Source of the DNA: Hydrogenophaga sp. Root209
Lineage (GTDB): Bacteria; Pseudomonadota; Gammaproteobacteria; Burkholderiales; Burkholderiaceae_C
NCBI RefSeq assembly: GCF_001428625.1
Contig: NZ_LMIE01000001.1
Span: forward strand, 1,126 to 65,125
DNA: 64,000 nt
Direction of reading: 5' to 3'
Each line of letters opens with the position of its first letter. Positions within the stretch are counted from its first letter, which is position 1. Made by a program: the position numbers and the translations under genes. Positions 18,006 through 26,094 of this stretch are shown piece by piece. The notes below the pieces were generated by a model. That model saw nothing but the letters and a program-made list of their open reading frames with translations, did not search any database and was not told the DNA's origin.

Positions 18006-19061
18006 TCAGGCGCAGGCGGGCGCAGGCAGGGTGGCGCTGGCTGCGTCCTGCGGCAGCAGTTCCAGGCACTGCAGTGTGCGCTGCAACGCCAGCGGCCAGG
18101 GCGTGTGCGGCTCGCCGCCGATCAGCGCGCGCAGGTGGCGGTTGTCCAGTCGGTGCGGCTGGTTCCAGAGGTAGCGCAGCGCAGCCAGCGCGCCCAGGGT
18201 GGGCATCACCGTGCCCAGCGCGCGGATCGGCAGCCAGGGCATGCCCGCCACGCGCAGCGCCTCGTTCTCGCGCAGCCAGCCCTGCCCGCGGGCCAGCGGC
18301 TGCAGCGCGCCCACCCAGTCGTGGCCGGTGAGCGTGTGGCCGCTGAAGTGCAGTTGCTCGAACGCCGGCAGCGAATGGCGCACGCGGGCCACCGCCACAA
18401 AGGTCTGCGCCAGGTCGGGCAGGTAGGCCCAGGGCGTGGCGACATCCATGGGGCCGGGGAACACCAGCTTGCCGCGCCGGATGCCGGTGAGCATGGCGCG
18501 GTCGAGCCAGGTGCCCTGGCCTTGTCCATAAAAGTTGCCCGCGCGCACGACCACCGCGCGCAGTTCGCCGCGCTGCGTGGCGGCCTCCAGCCGCTCTTCC
18601 ATGGCGCTGCGGATCTGGCCCATGGCCATGCTGGGGCGGTAAGGCGCACCTTCCATCAGCAGCTCCGGCATGCTCCGACCGAAGTTGTAGACATTGCCCG
18701 GCAGCATCAGTGTGGCGCCCAGCGATCGCGCCACGCGCCTCCCGATCTGCAGCATGGGCCAGGCCTCCCGCTGCCATGCCGGGCGCGTGTACTGGTTGGG
18801 ATTGAGGGCGTGCACCACCACGGTCGCTCCGCCAGACTGCCGCACCTGATCCACCAGCACCTGCACATCATCCGGCGTGCCCAGCGGCAGGGACAACCAC
18901 TGCACGCCACCGACCCGCGGCGCCTGCGCACCGGGGCGCATCTGGGCCAGCACACGCCAGCCGCCCCGGGCAAACGCCTGCACCGCAGCCAGGCCGAATC
19001 GGCCTCGCCCCCCCAGGACCAGCACGGTGCCAGACGAGACAGAAGAAGGGAATGTGTTCAT
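18006..19061 (-). CDS. NAD(P)-dependent epimerase/reductase-like protein
   Basis: A 351-residue atypical short-chain dehydrogenase. The dinucleotide motif is GTVLVLGGRGRFGLAAVQAF near residues 12-31, followed by a Rossmann core and the block VVVRAGNFYGQGQGTW near 180. The classical YxxxK site is replaced by NVYNFG, as in some NmrA/epimerase-like members. Substrate unknown. The ATG (19059-19061) has GGAG 8 bases upstream. It is divergent from the LysR gene and upstream of the Tat protein, so the LysR protein is a likely regulator of this pair. Confidence 0.75.
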   Translation of the reverse strand: MNTFPSSVSSGTVLVLGGRGRFGLAAVQAFARGGWRVLAQMRPGAQAPRVGGVQWLSLPLGTPDDVQVLVDQVRQSGGATVVVHALNPNQYTRPAWQREAWPMLQIGRRVARSLGATLMLPGNVYNFGRSMPELLMEGAPYRPSMAMGQIRSAMEERLEAATQRGELRAVVVRAGNFYGQGQGTWLDRAMLTGIRRGKLVFPGPMDVATPWAYLPDLAQTFVAVARVRHSLPAFEQLHFSGHTLTGHDWVGALQPLARGQGWLRENEALRVAGMPWLPIRALGTVMPTLGALAALRYLWNQPHRLDNRHLRALIGGEPHTPWPLALQRTLQCLELLPQDAASATLPAPACA

Positions 19062-19164
19062 GAAAGGACTCCGGAGAGCACCGACCACCGGCGCCATGCA
19101 ACGCATTGTGGAAACTGGCGGCCCCATACACAATTGCCTGAATTCAAACACCAGACATGCACAA

Positions 19165-20055
19165 ATGCATACCGGCGATTTCAACTGGGCCTTGATCCCA
19201 TCGTTCCTCGCGGCCCTGGACCGCGGCAGCCTGATGGCCGCTGCCCGCGCTCTCGACACCAGCCAGCCAACGGTGGGCCGCCACATCGGAGAGCTTGAAG
19301 CTCAGCTCGGGGTGGTGCTGTTCGAGCGCACCGGCCGGGGGCTGGTGCCCACCGCGCATGCGCACCGCCTGGCCGAAGCGGCGCGCTCCATGTCGGGTGC
19401 GGCCGATCAGCTGGCGCGCCAGGCTGCGGGCGCGCAGGCCGATGCGCGAGGCACCGTGCGCATCAGCGCCAGTCAGCCCGTCACGTGCGTGCTGCTGCCG
19501 CCGGTGCTGGTGCAGATGCGCCAGGCTTTTCCGGACATCCAGATCGAGCTGGTGTCGAGCAACGCGGTGAGCAACCTGCTGCAGCGAGAGGCCGACATCG
19601 CGCTGCGCATGGTGCGGCCCGACCAGGCCACGCTGCTGTGCAAGAAAGTGGGCCAGGTTGCCCTGGGCACCTACGCGCACCGCGACTACCTGCGCCGCCG
19701 CGGCACGCCGCGCGTGCCCGAGGATCTGCTGGCGCACGACCTGGTGGGCAACGACCGCAACACCGACATCCTGCGCGGCTTCGCGGCCATGGGCTACCCA
19801 ATGCAACGGGAGAGTTTTGCCGTGCGCACCGACGACCTCAATGCCTACCAGGCTGCCGTGGATGCTGGGCTGGGCGTGGGTTTTCTGGCGCGCTATGTGG
19901 CGCGACAGAATCCAGACCTTGTGCCCTTGTTGCCCATGCTCGCGATCCCGCCCTTGCCCGTGTGGCTCGCGGTGCACCGCGAGATCCGCAGCAACCCGCG
20001 TATCCGCCAGGTGTGGGACTTTCTGGCGGGAGCCTTGCCGCAGGCGCTCGCCTGA
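19165..20055 (+). CDS. LysR-family transcriptional regulator
   Basis: A 296-residue regulator with an N-terminal winged helix (FLAALDRGSLMAAARALDTSQPTVGRHIGELEAQLGVVLFERTGRG) described here by its blocks: AAARALDTSQPTVGRHI is the HTH. The effector domain contains VTCVLLPPVLVQMRQAFPDI and ADIALRMVRPD. LysR proteins usually control the divergent neighbour, here the epimerase gene 103 bases away. The start MHTGDFNW is inferred from family alignment; a clear Shine-Dalgarno is lacking. The next gene begins 45 bases downstream. Confidence 0.88.
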   Translation: MHTGDFNWALIPSFLAALDRGSLMAAARALDTSQPTVGRHIGELEAQLGVVLFERTGRGLVPTAHAHRLAEAARSMSGAADQLARQAAGAQADARGTVRISASQPVTCVLLPPVLVQMRQAFPDIQIELVSSNAVSNLLQREADIALRMVRPDQATLLCKKVGQVALGTYAHRDYLRRRGTPRVPEDLLAHDLVGNDRNTDILRGFAAMGYPMQRESFAVRTDDLNAYQAAVDAGLGVGFLARYVARQNPDLVPLLPMLAIPPLPVWLAVHREIRSNPRIRQVWDFLAGALPQALA

Positions 20056-20100
20056 TGTCGCTCTGACCGACGCCTACACTCGACCGCAGGAGACAACCTC

Positions 20101-21039
20101 ATGACCTCTGACTGGTTCGCCGGATTCGAGCTTCATCAACTGCAAACCCGGAGCGCGCAGGCCGTCGTGTGCGTGGGCGGGCGGGCCGACGGCCCCGCGC
20201 TCGTCTTGCTGCACGGCTTTCCGCAGACACACGCGATGTGGCAGCGCGTGGCGCGCGAGCTGGCGCCGCACTTCAAGCTGGTGCTGCCCGACCTGCGCGG
20301 CTACGGTGATTCGTCCCACGCGCCGGGTCTGCCCGACCATTCCAACTACAGCAAACGCGCCATGGCGCAGGACGTGGTCGACGTGGCGGACGCGCTGGGC
20401 ATCGACACGTTCCACCTGTGCGGCCACGATCGCGGTGGGCGTGTGGCGCACCGCCTGGCGCTCGACCACCCCGAGCGGGTGCAAAAGCTCTGCGTGATCG
20501 ACATCGCGCCCACGCTGGACATGTACGCCCGCACCGACATGGCCTTTGCCCGCGCCTACTACCACTGGTTCCACCTGATCCAGCCCGCGCCACTGCCCGA
20601 ACTCATGATCGGCGGCAACGCGCAGGCTTACCTGCACGCCAAGCTCGGTGGCTGGGGCAGCGTGGCAGCCAAGGGTGGCGCGCGCCTGCCGCACATCGAA
20701 CCGCAGGCACTGGCCGAGTACGAGCGCTGCTTCTGCCGGGCGGAGGCCATCCACAGTGCGTGCGAGGACTACCGTGCCAGCGCCGGCATTGACCTGGATC
20801 ACGACCGCGAGAGCCGCGAGCGCGGTCTGCGCATCGCCTGCGACACGCTCGTGCTGTGGGGCGAGCGCGGCGTGGTGCAGAAGTTCTTCGACCCGCTCGC
20901 ACTCTGGCAGGCGCAGTGCGCAGGCACCGTGAGCGGCGAAGCGCTGCCGGCGGGCCATTTCATTCCCGAAGAGCTGCCCGAGGCCACGGCCTCGGCGCTG
21001 CTCAGCTTCATGACCACCACCGCAGAGGCGTCAACATGA
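20101..21039 (+). CDS. Alpha/beta hydrolase, haloacetate-dehalogenase-like
   Basis: A 312-residue alpha/beta hydrolase. HGFPQTHAMW carries the oxyanion region, the nucleophile elbow GHDRGGRVAHR (near residue 109) has Asp with the two Arg that bind carboxylate in fluoroacetate dehalogenases, and YYHWFHLIQPAP supplies the halide-binding His-Trp pair. EDYRASAGID and GHFIPEE provide Tyr and the catalytic His. This set of residues is typical of (fluoro)haloacetate dehalogenases, which hydrolyse haloacetates to glycolate. The stop overlaps the GST start (ATGA). Substrate is inference from residues, not proven. Confidence 0.8.
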   Translation: MTSDWFAGFELHQLQTRSAQAVVCVGGRADGPALVLLHGFPQTHAMWQRVARELAPHFKLVLPDLRGYGDSSHAPGLPDHSNYSKRAMAQDVVDVADALGIDTFHLCGHDRGGRVAHRLALDHPERVQKLCVIDIAPTLDMYARTDMAFARAYYHWFHLIQPAPLPELMIGGNAQAYLHAKLGGWGSVAAKGGARLPHIEPQALAEYERCFCRAEAIHSACEDYRASAGIDLDHDRESRERGLRIACDTLVLWGERGVVQKFFDPLALWQAQCAGTVSGEALPAGHFIPEELPEATASALLSFMTTTAEAST

Positions 21040-21707
21040 TCACCGTCCACCACCTCAACAACTCGCGCTCGCAGCGCGTGCTCTGGCTGCTTGAAGAGCT
21101 GGGCGTGCCCTACCAGATCGAGCGCTACCAACGCGACCCCAAGACCATGCTGGCGCCACCTGCGCTGGCGAAGGTTCACCCGCTGGGCAAGTCACCGGTG
21201 GTCACCGACGGCAAGGCCACGCTGGCCGAGTCGGGAGCGATCCTGGAATACCTGGTCGAGACCTACGGCGAAGGCAAGTTCGCGCCCGAACCGGGCACAC
21301 CGAGCTTCCTGCGCTACCGCTACTGGATGCACTACGCCGAAGGTTCGCTCGCCACGCCGCTGCTGCTGCAGCTGGTGTTCGACCAGATCGAGCGCAAGAG
21401 CCCATTGCTGGTGCGGCCGATCGCCATGGGCATCTCGTCCAAGATCAAGGGGCTGCTGGTCACGCCCAACCTGAAACGGCACTTCGACTATCTCGAAGCC
21501 GAACTGGCGGAGCACGGCCCCTGGTTCGTGGGACGCTCATTCAGCGCCGCCGACGTGCAGATGAGCTTCGGCATCGAAGCCGCCGCCGCGCGCGGCCTGC
21601 TCAAGAGCCGCCCCAAGCTCGTGGACTGGCTGCGCCGCATCCACGAGCGTCCCGCCTACCAGCGTGCGCTGGAACAGGGCGGGCCGTTCGACCTCGGAAC
21701 GTTCTAG
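21036..21707 (+). CDS. Glutathione S-transferase
   Basis: A 223-residue cytosolic GST. The N-terminal thioredoxin fold shows HHLNNSRSQRVLWLLEELG with the Ser-Arg-Ser active-site region, then VHPLGKSPVV with the cis-Pro and LAESGAILEYL for glutathione gamma-glutamyl binding. The C-terminal helical domain contains FVGRSFSAADVQMSF with the N-capping box. It is translationally coupled to the dehalogenase-like hydrolase by a 4-base overlap, suggesting joint detoxification of an electrophile or halogenated compound. Confidence 0.9.
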   Translation: MITVHHLNNSRSQRVLWLLEELGVPYQIERYQRDPKTMLAPPALAKVHPLGKSPVVTDGKATLAESGAILEYLVETYGEGKFAPEPGTPSFLRYRYWMHYAEGSLATPLLLQLVFDQIERKSPLLVRPIAMGISSKIKGLLVTPNLKRHFDYLEAELAEHGPWFVGRSFSAADVQMSFGIEAAAARGLLKSRPKLVDWLRRIHERPAYQRALEQGGPFDLGTF

Positions 21708-21709
21708 CA

Positions 21710-21732
21710 AACAGCCAGATTCTCTGGCCGTT
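21710..21732. terminator. Hairpin between convergent GST and YecA-like genes
   Basis: A 10-bp stem with one mismatch: AACAGCCAGA, loop TTC, TCTGGCCGTT. It starts just after the GST stop and precedes the 3' end of the opposite gene, the expected place for a bidirectional terminator. It lacks a clean T-run, so strength is uncertain. Confidence 0.5.
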
Positions 21733-21740
21733 GGGCTGGG

Positions 21741-22535
21741 TCAGGCCCCGTGGCACTTCTTGTATTTCTTGCCGCTGCCGCAGGGGCAAGGGTCGTTGCG
21801 GCCCGGCGTGGCTTCCTTGCGCACCGGTTCCACGCGCGGCCCCAGGCTCCTGCCGATCTGGGCCAGGTCAACCACCGCCCAGATGGCCGCACCGAACGCG
21901 TTGAGGCGTTCGTCGCTCACGCTGGGCGGGCCGTCCTCGGCATGCATGTTCACCGTGGGCGTACCGGTGTCGTCCTCGGTCAGGGCCACCACGTGGTCCA
22001 GCGCCTCGTCGATCCAGGCAGCGGTGTCCTTGTCGCGCGGTGGCTCCCAGTCTTCGGGCCAGTTCTCCACCACGAACATGAAGCCCAATGCCCAGACCTG
22101 CGCGTAGGCCGGCAGTTCCTGGTCTTTGAAGTCGGCGCGCTCGGCCTCGGGCAAGGCGGCCACGGCACCGCGCACGTCCATCAGCTCGGGGTGGTAGCTG
22201 CGCTCGTCTTCCAGCGTCTCCACCGGCGCGGCCAGCGAGGCCGACACCTCGGCGCTGCGACGCGTCCACAGCGTCATGAACTGCTCAAACTGCGCGGTGT
22301 TGGCGAAGTGGGTGCCGTCTTCCTGGGGTGCGGTGGGCAGCGGACCGGTGCCCAGCAGCATGGGCAGGAACTCCGCCGGCTCCACCGGGCGGCGCGTGCA
22401 CAGCAGCGCGGCCATGGCGCCTTCGCAGAACTCCCACTGCGGCACGTCTTCGCCGCGTGTGCGCAAGTCGTCGAGGATGGCGTCGAGTGTGTCGAAGTCG
22501 GTGGATTCGAGGGGGGCGGATGTGGGGGTGCTCAT
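21741..22535 (-). CDS. YecA/UPF0149-family protein with SEC-C zinc motif
   Basis: A 264-residue protein. Residues 10-180 match the YgfB/YecA (UPF0149) helical family ([53 protein letters not shown]). The C-terminal 22 residues form a SEC-C zinc motif, [20 protein letters not shown], as in SecA tails. Such proteins are thought to contact ribosomes or SecA; the exact role is not established. The C-terminal [13 protein letters not shown] cysteines and histidine are intact. Transcribed alone. Confidence 0.88.
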   Translation of the reverse strand: MSTPTSAPLESTDFDTLDAILDDLRTRGEDVPQWEFCEGAMAALLCTRRPVEPAEFLPMLLGTGPLPTAPQEDGTHFANTAQFEQFMTLWTRRSAEVSASLAAPVETLEDERSYHPELMDVRGAVAALPEAERADFKDQELPAYAQVWALGFMFVVENWPEDWEPPRDKDTAAWIDEALDHVVALTEDDTGTPTVNMHAEDGPPSVSDERLNAFGAAIWAVVDLAQIGRSLGPRVEPVRKEATPGRNDPCPCGSGKKYKKCHGA

Positions 22536-22635
22536 GGGCGCGGGGCCTGGCTGAAAGGCTGCCAGTTTAGCCGCGCCTCCTGTATCAGCGGCAGTCGTCG
22601 CGGGTCATGTTCGATGGCCCCAGGGTGGGTTCGGT

Positions 22636-25600
22636 TCAGAGTGCGGGTTTTCGAGCGAGAAGGCGAACTGAATGGCAGCTGTCGGTGGAAGCCCCGGGCG
22701 GCAGACGGATGCCACAGTCCACCATCAGCAGGTGTTCGACCACACCCACGGTCCCGATGTCCTGCCCACTGGGCACCCGAGCAGGATCGGGCTGCGGCGC
22801 CTGCCGGACGGCTGCCACGGCCTGCGCCAGGCGCAGGGTTCCGGCGTTGGCGGCGGCGATGCGGCTGGCCGCGTTGTCGGCCAGGGTGATCGTGTAGTTG
22901 GCCCCGCCGTTGCCGTCGGCCAGCACGACCTCGTTCAGGTGCAGGGTCTTGTTGATACCGATCTCGGCCGTGTCGTAGCTCAAGGTGACGCTGCTCAGTG
23001 CGTCGGTGCCGAAGAGCGTGCCCGAACTCAGGTGCCATGTGGTCTGCGCGTCGGTGTTGCCGTCGTAGGCCTTGTAGGCGGCATCGGCCGTGAGCACCAA
23101 GGGTGCGGGTGTGATGGTGCTGCCGGCGTTGTCGGCCAGGGTGAGCGTGTAGTTGGCCCCGCCGTTGCCGTCGCTGAGCACCGCATCGCGCAGCAGCAGG
23201 CGCTTGCCGCTACCCGCGTGGCGGGTCTCGAAGCTCAGGCCCGCGCTGTCCAGTGTGTCGGTGCCGAACAGGCTGCCCGAACTCACGTGCCAGGTGGTGG
23301 TGGCATCGGTGGTGCCTTCGTACACCTTGCTCGTGGGGTCGGCGGTCAGCACCAGTGGCGCGGCGCTGATGCTGCTCGTGGTGTTGTCGATCAGCGTGAG
23401 CGCGTAGTTGGCGCCGCCTTGGCCGTCATCGACGGTGATGCCGCCCACGTTCACGGTCTTGCCGGTGCCCACGTGGCGGTCGGTGAAGACGAAGCTGCCA
23501 CCGCTGAGACTGTCGGTGCCGAAGAGCTGGCCGCTCACGATGGCAGCCGTCGCGCCGGTGGCGTCGGTGCTGCCGTCGTAGACGCGGTTCACGTCGGCGC
23601 TGCTCACGCTCAGCAGCGCGGGGGTGATGGTCAGGCCGCCGGTGACTTCTTGGCCGAGCGGGGTCATGTCGATGCTGGCGGCGTAATAGCCGGCGTCGCG
23701 CCCGCTGGTTCTGCCTTCGGTCTGGGTCTGGCCGTTGAAGCTGCGCTGGGTCTGCATGTCCACGCGGCGGCGAAAGTCGCGCAGCAGCGGGATGGACTCG
23801 CCCTCGTGGATGCGCCAGATCGAATCGCCGTCGGGGTTGCTGTCGATGCTCCAGCCGGCGTAGGTGGCGGCCTGCTTCATCGCGGCGTCGGTGAGCGTGC
23901 GCGCGGTGTTGTTGTCGTAGACCTGGTTGTCGGGAAGGATGGCGTAGGTGCGGTTGATGGTGCCGGTGTTGCTGCCCACCAGGCCGATGAAAACGCTGCT
24001 TTGGGAGGGGCGGTCGTATGTCCTGATACGGCTGGAACCCACGCTGTCCTCGATCAAGCCCGCGTTGATGCCAGCGACCTGCCCTACGGGACCACCGTCT
24101 CCGTTAAGCCAGTTGTTCAAGGGTGTTGTTGAGGTCTGGCTCACGTCAATATCGACTTGAGACTGCCGTATCGTGCCGTTGTTGAGACCCACCAGGCCGC
24201 CCGAGGCGGCGTAGTAGCCACTTGTGTTGACCAGGGTGTTGGAGTACACGTTGTAAATCAGGCCGTTGTTGATCGCAGCCAGTGCTCCAAAATAATTGGA
24301 GGAGAGTTCTGCGTTGTTCATGGAGACGCCGCCGTTGATCAACTGGAAGTCGCGCAGAACGGACGCTGCGCCCACCCCGCGGAACACGCCCACATGGATA
24401 TCACGGCCGTTAGCCCCGATACCGTCGGCAAAGATCCTGAAATTCATCAGTTGATGCCCCAGGCCGTGGAACTGCCCGGTGAACTCGCCACCGATGACGT
24501 TTTCGGTGGCGGTCACACCGCTGATCGACCCGCCCAGCGCGTAGTGCCCACCGAGGTCGTTGTTGATGCCGACGAAGCCGGCCCCCTGCGTGATCACCTG
24601 GTAGGCCTTGTCCGTGCCCAGCCTGCCCTGCTGCAGGTTCAGGTTCTGCCCCTGCGGCAGGTACACGCGCGTGCCGTTGTGCAGGTGGTAGTCGGCCCCC
24701 GCGCCGGTGTCCGTGGCCAGGCCGTAGGCCATGGTGAGCTGCGCACTGCCCGAGCCCACCAGGTCCTGGTAGAGGTGGATGTCGCGCTGCGCGCGCAGCG
24801 TGAGGCGGTTGGCGCTCCAGCTCACCTGGTCGCGCACGAACAGGTCGCCTACGCCTTCCTGCGCCCCAGCAGTGCTGTCGAGCACCACGTTGCCATCGAC
24901 CAGCGCGGCGCTCAGCGCCGCGCCGCTGATGTCACCGCCGGTGGCGGCCACGGTGAAATCGGTCGGATCGATGAGCCAGCTGCCGTTGGCGCCGTCGGCG
25001 CTGCGCGTGGTGATGCGCGCGCCGTCGGCCACCTTCACCGTGGCCGCGCTGGTTTCGATGAAGCCGCCGTGGCCGCCCTCGGGGGCCGAGGCGTCCAGCG
25101 TGCCGTCCACGTTCGTGCGGCCCACGGCCATGTCGCCCAGCAGCACGATGCGGCCTTCGCGCTCTTGCACGGTGAACGCCTGGCTGATGCCGCTGTGGTT
25201 GACCACCGCGCTGGCCAGCGCGTCCAGCGCCTGGGCCTCGATCAGGATGGCGCCGCCATCGGCGCTGATGTGGCCGGCCTGTTCGACCAGGGCCTGCAGC
25301 GCGCCGCGTTCGATGCGGTAGCCCAGCAGGCCACCGCCTTGGAGCTGCAGCGTGACGTGTTCGCCCGCGGCCAGCACGCTGTGCCCCAGGTGCGTGCTGA
25401 TGCTGCCGCTGTTGTGCACCTGCGGCGCGGTCAGCACCACGTAGCCTCCTTCGGCGGCGGTAATCTGTCCGGCGTTGCTCACGCTGCCGGTGCTGGTGCC
25501 TCTGAGTTGCAGACGCCCGGCGGCGAAGTCTTCGTTGGGCAGCGCCAGCGTGCTGGCCACCAGGCCGCCGACATCGACCCGCGCGCTGGTGCCGAACAGC

Positions 25601-26028
25601 ACGCCATTGGGGTTGAGCAGGAACACCTGGCCGTTGGCGCTGAGCCGGCCCAGGATGTGGCTGGGCTCGGTGCCGAGCACGCGGTTGAGCGCCACCGACT
25701 GAGCGCTTGGCTGCACGAAGCGCACCGCCTCACCCGCGCCCACGTTGAAGCTCTGCCAGTCGATGGCCAGTTGCGCGCTGGTCTGGGTGATGGTGGTGGT
25801 GCCACCGCCGTGCGCCACGCTGCCGCTGCCCAGCGTGACCTGCCCGTCCTGCGGGCCGGCCAGGGCGGCCGTGCCGGCGCAGGCCAGCGCCAGCGCGGCC
25901 AGCCCGCGGGCCTGGCGGCGAACCGTTCGTTGAAGACCTCCGCCTGGGCTTCGCGCGGCAGCGGTTTCGCTCACGGCTTGCCAGGCGCAGCAGGCGGCGT
26001 TCCAGACGAGGCGGTGGGTGCGGTTCAT
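22636..26028 (-). CDS. Two-partner secretion exoprotein with filamentous-haemagglutinin N-domain
   Basis: A 1130-residue TpsA protein. Residues 1-27 form an extended ESPR-type signal region (MNRTHRLVWNAACCAWQAVS), followed by an Ala-rich Sec core. The TPS secretion domain (about 58-320) shows VTLGSGSVAHGGGTTTITQ, IDWQSFNVGAGE and NPNGVLFG, the TpsB recognition signature. The mid region is Gly/Asn-rich beta-helix. Residues about 800-1060 hold three YDG-type repeats (VYDGSTDA, VYEGTTDA, AYDGNTDA). It is 66 bases downstream of its TpsB partner, so secretion across the outer membrane is expected. Adhesion or biofilm role is inference. Confidence 0.9.
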   Translation of the reverse strand: MNRTHRLVWNAACCAWQAVSETAAARSPGGGLQRTVRRQARGLAALALACAGTAALAGPQDGQVTLGSGSVAHGGGTTTITQTSAQLAIDWQSFNVGAGEAVRFVQPSAQSVALNRVLGTEPSHILGRLSANGQVFLLNPNGVLFGTSARVDVGGLVASTLALPNEDFAAGRLQLRGTSTGSVSNAGQITAAEGGYVVLTAPQVHNSGSISTHLGHSVLAAGEHVTLQLQGGGLLGYRIERGALQALVEQAGHISADGGAILIEAQALDALASAVVNHSGISQAFTVQEREGRIVLLGDMAVGRTNVDGTLDASAPEGGHGGFIETSAATVKVADGARITTRSADGANGSWLIDPTDFTVAATGGDISGAALSAALVDGNVVLDSTAGAQEGVGDLFVRDQVSWSANRLTLRAQRDIHLYQDLVGSGSAQLTMAYGLATDTGAGADYHLHNGTRVYLPQGQNLNLQQGRLGTDKAYQVITQGAGFVGINNDLGGHYALGGSISGVTATENVIGGEFTGQFHGLGHQLMNFRIFADGIGANGRDIHVGVFRGVGAASVLRDFQLINGGVSMNNAELSSNYFGALAAINNGLIYNVYSNTLVNTSGYYAASGGLVGLNNGTIRQSQVDIDVSQTSTTPLNNWLNGDGGPVGQVAGINAGLIEDSVGSSRIRTYDRPSQSSVFIGLVGSNTGTINRTYAILPDNQVYDNNTARTLTDAAMKQAATYAGWSIDSNPDGDSIWRIHEGESIPLLRDFRRRVDMQTQRSFNGQTQTEGRTSGRDAGYYAASIDMTPLGQEVTGGLTITPALLSVSSADVNRVYDGSTDATGATAAIVSGQLFGTDSLSGGSFVFTDRHVGTGKTVNVGGITVDDGQGGANYALTLIDNTTSSISAAPLVLTADPTSKVYEGTTDATTTWHVSSGSLFGTDTLDSAGLSFETRHAGSGKRLLLRDAVLSDGNGGANYTLTLADNAGSTITPAPLVLTADAAYKAYDGNTDAQTTWHLSSGTLFGTDALSSVTLSYDTAEIGINKTLHLNEVVLADGNGGANYTITLADNAASRIAAANAGTLRLAQAVAAVRQAPQPDPARVPSGQDIGTVGVVEHLLMVDCGIRLPPGASTDSCHSVRLLARKPAL
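22856..23630 (-). repeat. Three tandem about 258-bp coding repeats (YDG modules) in the exoprotein
   Basis: Within the C-terminal part of the exoprotein the segment encoding Y(D/E)G...FGTD...GGANY(A/T)(L/I)TL recurs three times with a period of about 86 codons. At DNA level a near-identical 24-base stretch (GTAGTTGGCCCCGCCGTTGCCGTC) appears near 22894 and 23152, with a diverged copy near 23405. Boundaries are approximate. Such repeats are prone to copy-number change by recombination. Confidence 0.75.
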
Positions 26029-26094
26029 GGCGGGTCTTTCGTGAAAACGATGAAACAGGGGGGCGACACGCGCCGGCGCGTTCGAGCAAGAGGT

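Noticed and set aside
22850-23640. Regularly spaced similar sequences that might suggest a CRISPR array
   Set aside because: Period is about 258 bp, in frame, and encodes YDG protein modules; no short identical repeats with unique spacers.
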